DNA of 64,000 bases from positions 336,413 to 400,412 of the forward strand of contig CALSPM010000003.1 of NCBI GenBank assembly GCA_943788235.1, in the 5' to 3' direction. Positions 19,831 to 28,909 of the stretch are shown here, one piece after another. The translations under genes and the position numbers were made by a program. This DNA comes from an uncultured Cyclobacteriaceae bacterium (GTDB lineage: Bacteria > Bacteroidota > Bacteroidia > Cytophagales > Cyclobacteriaceae). Each line of letters starts with the position of its first letter. The first letter of the stretch is position 1. The notes below the pieces were generated by a model that was given only the letters and a program-made list of their open reading frames with translations, ran no database searches and was not told the origin of the DNA.

Positions 19831-20836
19831 TTAAAAAACTCATTCTAGGTTGGGGGGCATCTGTCAAATGGCCAAAAGATTTGTTTTGAAAATAAAGATG
19901 ACCTGAGATGGCCACCATGGCCGCATTGTCAGTGCAATATTCGAACTCCGGTATATAGCTCATCCATTGATGTTTTTGACTCAGTTGCTTAAGCTGGGTT
20001 CTTAACTCCTTATTCGCGGCGACCCCCCCTGCGATGGCAATTTGTCTTATACTGGTCTCCTCTGCCGCTAGTACTAGTTTTTTCATGAGCATTGAAATGA
20101 GATGTTTTTGATAACTCGCGCAGATATCAGCTAAATTTTCCAGTATGAAATCAGGGTTATTTTTCAAATGGTCTCGAAGAAAATATAATAACGAAGTTTT
20201 AATTCCACTAAAGGAAAAATTCAAATCTTTTATTTGAGATTCTGAAAATGAAAATTTTTGAGGATTGCCATATGTGGCATATTTATCTATTTTTGGGCCA
20301 CCTGGATAGGGAAAGCCCAGTAATTTGGCACCTTTATCAAATGCTTCACCTACGGCATCATCAATGGTACTTCCCAATATGACCATGTCAATCGTGCTAT
20401 TTACTTTGACGATTTGGGTATGACCACCACTTACAGTTAGGCAAATAAAGGGGAATATAGGTGTTGGCGTTTCAATAAAATGAGCCAAAATATGTGCCTT
20501 CATATGATTGACGTTGATAATAGGGATGTCTAAGGCAAAAGCCAGACTCTTTGCGTAAGAATAACCGACCATGAGGGCTCCTAATAAGCCAGGTCCTTGG
20601 GTAACAGCAATGGCACTCAAATCTGAAAATTTGATCTCGGCACTCCTCAGAGCTGATTTGACCACCAAGATTATGTTTTTTTGATGTGCTCTAGAGGCTA
20701 ATTCAGGCACTACACCTCCGTATTCTTCATGTATGGATTGCGTAGCGATGATATTATTCATTACTTTGCCATCAATACAAATAGAAGCAGATGTTTCGTC
20801 ACATGAAGATTCAATACCAAGTATGATGGTTTTCAT
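19820..20836 (-). CDS. tsaD: tRNA N6-adenosine threonylcarbamoyltransferase
   Basis: ILGIESSCDETSASICIDG; GGVVPELASRAHQ; VNHMKAHILAH; IAGGVAANKELR. Confidence 0.97.
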   Translation of the reverse strand: MKTIILGIESSCDETSASICIDGKVMNNIIATQSIHEEYGGVVPELASRAHQKNIILVVKSALRSAEIKFSDLSAIAVTQGPGLLGALMVGYSYAKSLAFALDIPIINVNHMKAHILAHFIETPTPIFPFICLTVSGGHTQIVKVNSTIDMVILGSTIDDAVGEAFDKGAKLLGFPYPGGPKIDKYATYGNPQKFSFSESQIKDLNFSFSGIKTSLLYFLRDHLKNNPDFILENLADICASYQKHLISMLMKKLVLAAEETSIRQIAIAGGVAANKELRTQLKQLSQKHQWMSYIPEFEYCTDNAAMVAISGHLYFQNKSFGHLTDAPQPRMSFLNEK

Positions 20837-20850
20837 TTATATATCCCTGA

Positions 20851-23800
20851 TTGAGTTTGAAAAATAGCCTTACAAATATAGTTAGATCCCTCCTAAGATA
20901 TTTGTTATATGCGCTAGGTTTACTTTCATTTCTTTTGATCACGTCAACTATCTTTCTGCAGTTTTCTAATGTGCAAGAACATTTATTAAGGTCATTTATA
21001 GCCGATTTATCACAAAAGAGTTGCTATCCCATCAAAATTGAGGCTATGAATATTGATTTGTGGGATCTTTCTAATATCTCCCATATCCAGGTTTTTGACT
21101 TAAATCAAAATCTTATGCTGTCATTTGATGACGTAGAAATAGATTTTAATTTAATTGATTTATTTCGAAAGGGATCCTTCAGTTTAGAGCATATTGATTT
21201 TGATAAAATCAGGATTAATCTTAGGAGAAATAAAGAATCTGGTGTGATCAATTTGCAATCCTTTCTCGCGGCCTTGAGGTCCGATGATAAGGATATTCAG
21301 AGTGAGCAAATACTGCATATTGGAAGTGCAGCATTTAAAGATTTACAGCTTAATTGGAACGATCATGTTCTAACCCAGCAGAGGCTATTCTCGTCTCCCC
21401 TTTGCCTAAATATAAATGATCTGAAGTTGATAGATATTATGGCTTCTGCTGATAGTATCGGTTTTTATATGGAAAGGTTAAAAGCTGATTCATCTATTGT
21501 TTCAAGTTCTTCAATTTCGGATTTTAATGGGTTTTTTGGTTTTACTCGAGATCAAGTTGACCTCGCTGGAATCCATTTAAAATGTGGAGAAACAGAGATT
21601 AATAGCGAGGTCAATTTGAGATTGATTCATGGAGATTGGACTTCGTTCAACAAGGATAGTGTTTTTATAGAGATGACTTTGAGCCCCTCTCTAATAGACA
21701 CCAAAGATCTAAACATTGAGCTAAAAAAGCATCTTAAGGACCGCAAAAGTATTTCTATAGAGATGCAGATGGAAGGTTATTTGAATGACCTTCAACTCTC
21801 AAGTCTTTCTGGAATATTTGAATCAGGAAGTCTATTAAAGGCTCGGGGTCGTATCAATGGGATGGGTGATGTTGATTCTGCAATTTTAACATTAGACCTT
21901 CTTGATTCTTACTGGGTTCAAGAAGATATAAGAGGCTATCTTAAAGATTACCATTATGGACCACTTCGCTTTGCTGGTAGAATCCAGGGCAATAAAGATG
22001 AAATGTTGATTAAAGGCAAGGCAATTAATGAATATGGAAACATAGGTCTTGATCTTAATGCGATGGATCTTTCTAGTCCTGAAAATATCTCCTATCGAGG
22101 GAAGGTTGATTTTGATGATTTTCAATTGGGTAAGATACTAGATGATTCAAGATTAGGAAAGGGCCGTGGAAGATTGAAATTTCAAGGATCTGGTATTAAT
22201 TCTCATACCATGAATTCAAATTTACTCATTCAATTAGAAAATTTCATTTTTCTAAATAAGGCCTATCAAAATATAGGACTAGTTTTAAAGAAAGAACCAG
22301 ATAACTATCAGTTCAGCTTTAGTTCTGATGATAAGGACTTGAAAATGGCGGGTGAGGGAGTGTATCTTCATCAGAAGTCTCCCCAACTTGAGGCAGATAT
22401 CGTGATCAATTATGCAAATTTGAAAGCGATGAATTTTTCCGAAGATACTTCAGTACTCTCATTAAATGCTAAAATTAATATCAAGGATATTCAAAATTCT
22501 AGCTTAATAGGGAATTTCGTTTTGAATGATATACAAACATTGAATAAGGGGGAGAGGATGATTTTTGATCCAGTTTATATATCAATAGATACGATCGAGG
22601 CGGAAAGAGTAAAGATTGAAAACTCAAGTTTTACTCTGTCTGCCTCTGGTAATTTCCCAATATACACCGTTATTTCTGATATGATATCTGAGGCTCGTTT
22701 TTATAAAAACCAATTAATATTTAATGAGAAAAATTTAAGACAGCCTCCATTAAGTACTTATGAAATTAAAGTGAAAGCAGCCTTAGAGGACATGGGTCCT
22801 ATAGGAAGGCTGACTAAAATGGATCAGGTACTAGGGGGAAGTTTGAGTATTGATTTAGCCTACCAAAAGGGCCTTTCTTTTTCTGGAAATATCTCCACCG
22901 AATTATTCCAATTAGATACCTTTAAATTTCTGAATAATCAAATGGCATTTGACCTTGAGACAAATGGGAGTAATCATATTGTTGGTGAAGTGATATTGTC
23001 TTCAAAAAAGCAGAAATGGCCGCGTTTATCAGAAACATCCGATCTTAATATTTCATTAGGTTTAAATTCGGATACCTTGACAGGAGATATAAGGATGGCA
23101 CAACCATCGAAAAACTCATCTTTAAGTTTGAATACGCAATCTATTTTTGGAAGGGACGAAATAACTATTAAATTTTTGACGTCGGAGCTCAAGTGGCTAG
23201 ATAAGATTTGGAAAATCAATAAAGAAAATCAAATCATCATTTCCAAAGAGCAACTCTGGCTCAAAAACATCGAAATTTCTGGTGATCTTGATTTTATAGG
23301 ATTAGAAGGCGTAATATCACATGATCAATCCTCTGAACTTTACTTTGAAATAGCACATTTTGATTTGCAAAATTTAGCTTCTGTTTTGCCCCATAAGTGG
23401 GAGGGTATTTTGTCATCCAAGGGAAAAATAGAGCGATTGGGCGTTGAACAGCCATGGCATATAGATGGTCAACTCAATATATTAGGATTCCAATTTGAAG
23501 AGGTCGGGATTGGTGATTTGGAGGGAGTTATTGATTGGAGACCACGTGAGAATGGATTGTATACTGATATTAAAATAAGATCTGATTCAATTGAAAAGGG
23601 GAGGTTCTTTGGTTATGTCTTTCCTACTAATCAAGAGAATCAAATTGATTTGAATGCGGAATTTAAGGAAATGCGAATTAATTGGTTAGCACCATTATTT
23701 CAAAAGAAAATTTCAGGTGTTGATGGATATGCTTCAGGAAAATTAAGAATTCAGGGCCCTATCTTTAATCCTAAAGTCAATGGGCAGGCTACTTTGTCTA

Positions 23801-25239
23801 AGGGAATAGCTACGGTCGATTATTTGAATACTGATTATAAATTTTCTGGAATCACTCAATTTGATCAAAACATAATTTATTTTGATCAAATTGAAATATT
23901 CGATCGGTTTGGATCTCAAGGCTTTATTACGGGCCAAGTCACACACGAAAACATGAAAGGTAAGACTTTAGATGCAAAAGTAGATTTTCTTAATTTGGAA
24001 CTCTTAAACACAAGCGGCAATCAAAACACGCTCTATTATGGTAATGCCTTTGGTAGTGGAGATGTAAGTATAAATGGTCCATTTAATAATCTGATTTTCG
24101 ATGTCAATATTCAAACAGACGAAAAAACGCGTTTAAAAATACCTATTGAAGATCAAATGAACTTCGAAAAACAAGATTATATTGTTTTCGTGCAACAATC
24201 AAATGCCATTAATTCATCTAGCGATGTTGTAAAACAAAAAAATAGTAATCGTGGTTTTCAGGTAAATATGAACCTAGAGATCACTCGAGATGCATATGGG
24301 GAGCTGATTTTTAATGAACAAACGGGAGATATCATCAGAGGTAGGGGGCAAGGAAATTTGCAGTTAAGTGTTAATTCTGATGGCCTATTTGAAGTGCTTG
24401 GTCAATTTGAAGTACAGGAAGGGGCTTACAATTGGACTTCAAATATCCTTAATAAAGAATTTAAGATTCAACCGGGAGGGACGGTTTCCTTTTTTGGAGA
24501 TCCGTACCAAGGGGTTATGTCCTTAGAGGCCAATTATAGGCAATTGGTAGATCTTTCATCTTGGGCAGGCCAATCTAATAACTTTGGTAAAAAAAGCCCC
24601 ATATTGGTCGCTCTTAAGCTTAATGGACCTGTAGTTAATCCTAGAATTGATTTTGAGCTTAAGTTTGAAGAAAACAGTACCATATCTAATAGTGATACCG
24701 ATTGGTTTGATATCCTCACGGCCATTAATTCAAATGAGCAAGAGTTGAAACGTCAAGTTTTTAGTTTGCTAATTTTGAGACAATTATCACCTAGTAATCA
24801 ACTCCCGACCTCTGGACAAATTGGGCAAGGTTTTGGAAATAGTGTCAGTGAGTTCATTAGTAATCAATTGAGTTATTGGCTGAATCAGGTCGATGATAAC
24901 CTTGAAGTAAGTGTAGATTTATTAGGTCTAGATGAATCCGCTGCCGAGACGGTTGAGTTGAGATTGGCCTATACTTTTTTAGAGGGGCGCTTACGTTTGG
25001 CCGGAGCAAGTGCGGTAAACAGTACTCAAAATCAATCGAGTGCTGCTAACAATATCATAGGAGATATGACTTTTGATTATTTCTTGACTGAAGATGGAAG
25101 ACTAAGGTTGAAAATCTTCCGACAAAACAATCCCTATAATTATGCAAATGAGAGTTCAGCGGAGGGGGGTATTAGTTTGCAATATGTTAAATCATTCAAT
25201 AAGTTGAAAGGGTTATTTATGAATAATACCAAAAAATAA
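20851..25239 (+). CDS. tamB: TamB/AsmA-like translocation and assembly module protein (1462 aa; TTG start)
   Basis: N-terminal signal anchor, long beta-rich repetitive middle, TamB_C-like C-terminus (EGAYNWTSNILNKEFKIQPGGTVSFFGDPYQGVMSLEANYR). Confidence 0.85.
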   Translation: MSLKNSLTNIVRSLLRYLLYALGLLSFLLITSTIFLQFSNVQEHLLRSFIADLSQKSCYPIKIEAMNIDLWDLSNISHIQVFDLNQNLMLSFDDVEIDFNLIDLFRKGSFSLEHIDFDKIRINLRRNKESGVINLQSFLAALRSDDKDIQSEQILHIGSAAFKDLQLNWNDHVLTQQRLFSSPLCLNINDLKLIDIMASADSIGFYMERLKADSSIVSSSSISDFNGFFGFTRDQVDLAGIHLKCGETEINSEVNLRLIHGDWTSFNKDSVFIEMTLSPSLIDTKDLNIELKKHLKDRKSISIEMQMEGYLNDLQLSSLSGIFESGSLLKARGRINGMGDVDSAILTLDLLDSYWVQEDIRGYLKDYHYGPLRFAGRIQGNKDEMLIKGKAINEYGNIGLDLNAMDLSSPENISYRGKVDFDDFQLGKILDDSRLGKGRGRLKFQGSGINSHTMNSNLLIQLENFIFLNKAYQNIGLVLKKEPDNYQFSFSSDDKDLKMAGEGVYLHQKSPQLEADIVINYANLKAMNFSEDTSVLSLNAKINIKDIQNSSLIGNFVLNDIQTLNKGERMIFDPVYISIDTIEAERVKIENSSFTLSASGNFPIYTVISDMISEARFYKNQLIFNEKNLRQPPLSTYEIKVKAALEDMGPIGRLTKMDQVLGGSLSIDLAYQKGLSFSGNISTELFQLDTFKFLNNQMAFDLETNGSNHIVGEVILSSKKQKWPRLSETSDLNISLGLNSDTLTGDIRMAQPSKNSSLSLNTQSIFGRDEITIKFLTSELKWLDKIWKINKENQIIISKEQLWLKNIEISGDLDFIGLEGVISHDQSSELYFEIAHFDLQNLASVLPHKWEGILSSKGKIERLGVEQPWHIDGQLNILGFQFEEVGIGDLEGVIDWRPRENGLYTDIKIRSDSIEKGRFFGYVFPTNQENQIDLNAEFKEMRINWLAPLFQKKISGVDGYASGKLRIQGPIFNPKVNGQATLSKGIATVDYLNTDYKFSGITQFDQNIIYFDQIEIFDRFGSQGFITGQVTHENMKGKTLDAKVDFLNLELLNTSGNQNTLYYGNAFGSGDVSINGPFNNLIFDVNIQTDEKTRLKIPIEDQMNFEKQDYIVFVQQSNAINSSSDVVKQKNSNRGFQVNMNLEITRDAYGELIFNEQTGDIIRGRGQGNLQLSVNSDGLFEVLGQFEVQEGAYNWTSNILNKEFKIQPGGTVSFFGDPYQGVMSLEANYRQLVDLSSWAGQSNNFGKKSPILVALKLNGPVVNPRIDFELKFEENSTISNSDTDWFDILTAINSNEQELKRQVFSLLILRQLSPSNQLPTSGQIGQGFGNSVSEFISNQLSYWLNQVDDNLEVSVDLLGLDESAAETVELRLAYTFLEGRLRLAGASAVNSTQNQSSAANNIIGDMTFDYFLTEDGRLRLKIFRQNNPYNYANESSAEGGISLQYVKSFNKLKGLFMNNTKK

Positions 25240-25299
25240 TTTCAAATTTCTAGAGGGCATCTTTTTTAGATTAGATTTAAAAAACGGAGCCAAAATCGT

Positions 25300-25307
25300 T
25301 AAGTTTG
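25300..25307 (+). promoter_or_regulatory. TAAGTTTG, -7-like promoter element just upstream of RNase P RNA
   Basis: Exact match to TAnnTTTG a few nt before the RNA 5' end. Confidence 0.5.
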
Positions 25308-25308
25308 T

Positions 25309-25666
25309 AGAGCAAGCGAGCTCATCGCCTCAATATTGAGGAGGAAAGTCCGGGCAGCACAGAGTACCGTACTTCTTAATTGGAAGTCTTTTTTTTAAGG
25401 AGATAGTGCAACAGAAAATATACCGTCTTGATTTTTCGAGATAAGGGTGAAAAGGTGAGGTAAGAGCTCACCGGTCTCAGCGTGAGTTGAGGCGCATTGT
25501 AAACCTTACGGGCTGAAAGGTCAAATAGATCTTGCGATCAAGAGCTACTCGCTCATGCAAGAGGGGTAGACCGTTCGATTCCAAAAGTGATTTTGGAACT
25601 AGATAAATGATGGGACAGTATTAAGAATTTTCTTAGTATAGTACAGAACCCGGCTTATTTGCTTGT
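25309..25666 (+). ncRNA. rnpB: RNase P RNA (bacterial class A)
   Basis: GAGGAGGAAAGTCCGGGC near the 5' end and ACAGAACCCGGCTTAT near the 3' end; no ORF; ends approximate. Confidence 0.92.
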
Positions 25667-25686
25667 TTAATTTTAATTGAATTAAT

Positions 25687-26862
25687 ATGTCTCATATTTT
25701 AGTTGTTGATGATGAAAAGAGTATTAGAGATACTTTAATTGAAATTATTGAATTTGAAGGTTACACGATAGGACAGGCAGGCGATGGTGAGGCAGGCCTA
25801 GCTTATTTAAAGCAACATCAAGTTGATTTGGTTCTTTGTGATGTTAAAATGCCTAAAATGGACGGTATTCAACTTCTAGAATCAGCTAATTTAGACGGGA
25901 TATCAGTTCCTTTTATTATGATATCAGCTCAAGGAACCATTGAAACTGCCGTTGAAGCGACTAAAAAAGGAGCTTTTGACTTTATTGAAAAGCCCCCAGA
26001 TCTTAATCGATTATTGATAACCATCAAAAATGCCCTTGATAAAAGCTATTTAACTCAGGAGACTAAGTTACTTAAAAAGAAGATCAACGGAACGATAGAC
26101 ATGATCGGTGACTCACCCGAAATTAATGGTGTTAAATCTGTGATTGAAAAAGTAGCTCCTACTCAAGCAAGAGTATTAATTACAGGTGAAAATGGTACAG
26201 GAAAGGAATTAGTAGCAAAATGGTTACATGAAAAGAGTGAGCGATCAAATAAGCGTCTAATTGAAGTAAACTGCGCTGCTATTCCTTCAGAGTTACTTGA
26301 GAGCGAATTATTTGGTCATGAAAAAGGAGCTTTCACCTCTGCAAACAAGCAACGTATCGGGAAATTTGAACAAGCCCATCAAGGGACTTTATTTCTAGAT
26401 GAGATTGGCGATATGAGTTTGGGCGCCCAGGCGAAAGTGCTTCGGGCGCTTCAAGAAAATCAAATCACAAGAGTAGGTGGCGAGAAGTTGATTAAGATGG
26501 ATGTGAGAATTGTAGCGGCGACCAATAAAGATTTGAAAAAGGAGATTGTTTCTGGCAATTTTAGAGAAGATTTGTATCATCGACTCAGTGTTATTTTGAT
26601 CGAGGTACCTCCACTGCGAGAGCGATCTCAAGACATAGCCCTTTTGATAGATTATTTTTTAAAAGAAATATGCAGCAACTATGGAATTCCTGTAAAGCTA
26701 ATTAAATTAGATGCACGCAGGTTACTTACCGGCTATATGTGGCCTGGTAATATTAGAGAGTTGAGGAATGTGATTGAAAGATTGATAATACTATGCGAAA
26801 AGGAAATTTCAGCCAAAGACATTAAAATCCATACCAATATGAGGAATACTATTAAGCCTTAG
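25687..26862 (+). CDS. Sigma-54-dependent response regulator (NtrC family)
   Basis: Receiver ILVVDDEKSIRDTL / VLCDVKMPKMDG; AAA+ GENGTGKELVA, ELFGHEKGAFTSA, GTLFLDEIGDMS; no obvious C-terminal HTH remains after LRNVIERLIILCEKEISAKDI. Confidence 0.93.
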   Translation: MSHILVVDDEKSIRDTLIEIIEFEGYTIGQAGDGEAGLAYLKQHQVDLVLCDVKMPKMDGIQLLESANLDGISVPFIMISAQGTIETAVEATKKGAFDFIEKPPDLNRLLITIKNALDKSYLTQETKLLKKKINGTIDMIGDSPEINGVKSVIEKVAPTQARVLITGENGTGKELVAKWLHEKSERSNKRLIEVNCAAIPSELLESELFGHEKGAFTSANKQRIGKFEQAHQGTLFLDEIGDMSLGAQAKVLRALQENQITRVGGEKLIKMDVRIVAATNKDLKKEIVSGNFREDLYHRLSVILIEVPPLRERSQDIALLIDYFLKEICSNYGIPVKLIKLDARRLLTGYMWPGNIRELRNVIERLIILCEKEISAKDIKIHTNMRNTIKP

Positions 26863-26977
26863 CTAAATCTGTATGCTCAACATTTTTCGTATCTACTTGT
26901 GAGTACGTAGGACATAATTTTTGCGTACAAGCACCAATAGCAACCAATACAAAACTTATTAATAAAAACTTTCTCAT
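26852..26977 (-). CDS. 41-aa predicted lipoprotein, absent from the ORF track (below length cutoff)
   Basis: MRKFLLISFVLVAIGACTQKLCPTYSQVDTKNVEHTDLAKA*, lipobox-like AIGAC; overlaps convergently the last 11 bp of the NtrC gene. Confidence 0.7.
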   Translation of the reverse strand: MRKFLLISFVLVAIGACTQKLCPTYSQVDTKNVEHTDLAKA

Positions 26978-27087
26978 GATTTTTTATTATTTATAATGTG
27001 AAGTTATTTTATTTTCTTGGGAAATTTCATTTTTCAAGATGAAATTTATTTTCAATGACCTATATTTTGGCAAAAAAATGGTAAAAT

Positions 27088-28056
27088 TTAGAATAATTGG
27101 TTGCACCCTCTGATCTCGCTATCATCAAAACGACCTATCACATTAAATTTATAGTCATCCACTTTTCTACCCAGGTCTTTGGTTTCAATAAAGGCACAAG
27201 TACTGATATTGGCTAAATCAATGATATTGATTCCTCCTGTCAAATATTTTTCGGTAAATGTAAAAGGATCATTGATGTCTCGAATCAAACACTTGGCCCA
27301 TGCCGGAAACATTAAGTTTCCATTTTCCTTTGCATAGGCTTGAGAATAGAGTTCGGTCATTCCATATTCTGTAAAAAGGTTTTTAGGATGGAACCCTTGA
27401 TCTATCATATGATGCAGTTGTTCTCTAACTATTTCTTTTTTCCGTCCTTTCATACCTCCTGTTTCCATTATCGATAAGTTTTTACTGCTCGGTTTTTTAG
27501 CCGCAAAGTCCAATAATGCATAACTCACACCAATGAGAGTTTTTTTTGTGACATCATTGAATATATGACCTATATTTTGGTCGTCTATATTGATGTATCT
27601 TGATCCATTTTGAGCATTAGTAAGGAAGTGATTCACCATTTCGATCAGAGAAGAATGACCTTGTTCTAAATAGGAGGGAAGAAGGGCTAGAATGATCTGT
27701 TGATCCAATGGGCCATAAAACTGCTCAAACGCTTTTTTGGTCATTTGATGGAAAAACTCAAGGTCACGCACCAAATTTTTACTTTTTTTACTTTGCGTGG
27801 TGCCACTAGAAATAAATACTTTTTCAGGGTTCCATTGCTCTGATTTTATTTCATTCTTTTTGAAAAATTCAATAGGTAAAAACGGAATATCCTCGATCTG
27901 CAGAATTTTACTCTTTTCTATTTTTAAATGGGAACAATAGGACCGGTAAATTTCGTTAGTATGGTACTGATAGTCAAACAATGCAAGGCTTCGGTCGCTG
28001 AAGTTATCGTCTGTAATATCTAAAAAGGTATTTTTGAAGTCTTGATAAAAACTCAT
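27088..28056 (-). CDS. LuxE-like acyl-protein synthetase / acyltransferase domain protein
   Basis: FLPIEFFKKNEIKSEQWNPEKVFISSGTTQSKKSKNLV; LFTEYGMTELYSQAYA (adenylate-forming-like). Confidence 0.82.
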   Translation of the reverse strand: MSFYQDFKNTFLDITDDNFSDRSLALFDYQYHTNEIYRSYCSHLKIEKSKILQIEDIPFLPIEFFKKNEIKSEQWNPEKVFISSGTTQSKKSKNLVRDLEFFHQMTKKAFEQFYGPLDQQIILALLPSYLEQGHSSLIEMVNHFLTNAQNGSRYINIDDQNIGHIFNDVTKKTLIGVSYALLDFAAKKPSSKNLSIMETGGMKGRKKEIVREQLHHMIDQGFHPKNLFTEYGMTELYSQAYAKENGNLMFPAWAKCLIRDINDPFTFTEKYLTGGINIIDLANISTCAFIETKDLGRKVDDYKFNVIGRFDDSEIRGCNQLF

Positions 28057-28146
28057 ATAATGAATTAATTACTCAGTATAACAAAGCGTAAAGATAGAAT
28101 TACCTTCGATTAATTAGGCAAATACCTTTACTTTTGCCTTTGTAAA

Positions 28147-28908
28147 ATGTTCAATACTATACTCAAATATTCTGGTTATTACTTGACTTCAAGCTTGTTG
28201 CTTGGCTGTTATGATGCTCCGTATTTTCCTGAAGAGCCATCTATTTCCTTCAATCAGATTGAGTTTGTAGAGGTCGATGGTGCTGCTGATAGTTTAATTT
28301 TGACTTTTAATTTTGAAGATGGAGATGGGGATTTAGGCCTTGATATTGATGAAGTTTATCCACCTTATCACATTTTTAATTATGTTGTCGAGGAGGTTGA
28401 TTCAGAATATTATTTGATAAGATATGGTCAATTGAATTTTAATGAACCCCTTATTTTGGCAACTTCCTATGACGGTGAAGTGATTTTATCAGGTAATTAT
28501 GACTTTGATCAAACATTACCAGAATATGGTTGTTCAGACTATTTAGTTACCACTGATGTGGATACGGATGAAGCGGACACTTTTTTAATTAAAAAAAACA
28601 TATTCAATAAAAATATTTATGTCAATTTTTACAAAAAAATAAGAGGTGTATATCAGTTAATTAATGATGATTTTAGTCAAGGGGGGTGTGTTGAATTTTT
28701 TAATTCACGGATTCCTGTTTTTGATCAGGAAAATATTGGAAAATCATTGAAGGGAGATGTTTCTTTTGCGATGCTTTCTCAAGGATTTCAACAAACATTT
28801 CGAAACGATTCGATAAAAATGAGGTTTTATATTTACGATCGAAATTTAAACAAAAGCAATATAGCTGAGACCCCAGATTTTGTGTTGATAAACATTACTA
28901 GAAACTAG
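28147..28908 (+). CDS. Predicted lipoprotein, hypothetical
   Basis: Signal peptide with lipobox SLLLGC; GDGDLG motif; no further family recognised. Confidence 0.75.
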   Translation: MFNTILKYSGYYLTSSLLLGCYDAPYFPEEPSISFNQIEFVEVDGAADSLILTFNFEDGDGDLGLDIDEVYPPYHIFNYVVEEVDSEYYLIRYGQLNFNEPLILATSYDGEVILSGNYDFDQTLPEYGCSDYLVTTDVDTDEADTFLIKKNIFNKNIYVNFYKKIRGVYQLINDDFSQGGCVEFFNSRIPVFDQENIGKSLKGDVSFAMLSQGFQQTFRNDSIKMRFYIYDRNLNKSNIAETPDFVLINITRN

Positions 28909-28909
28909 C

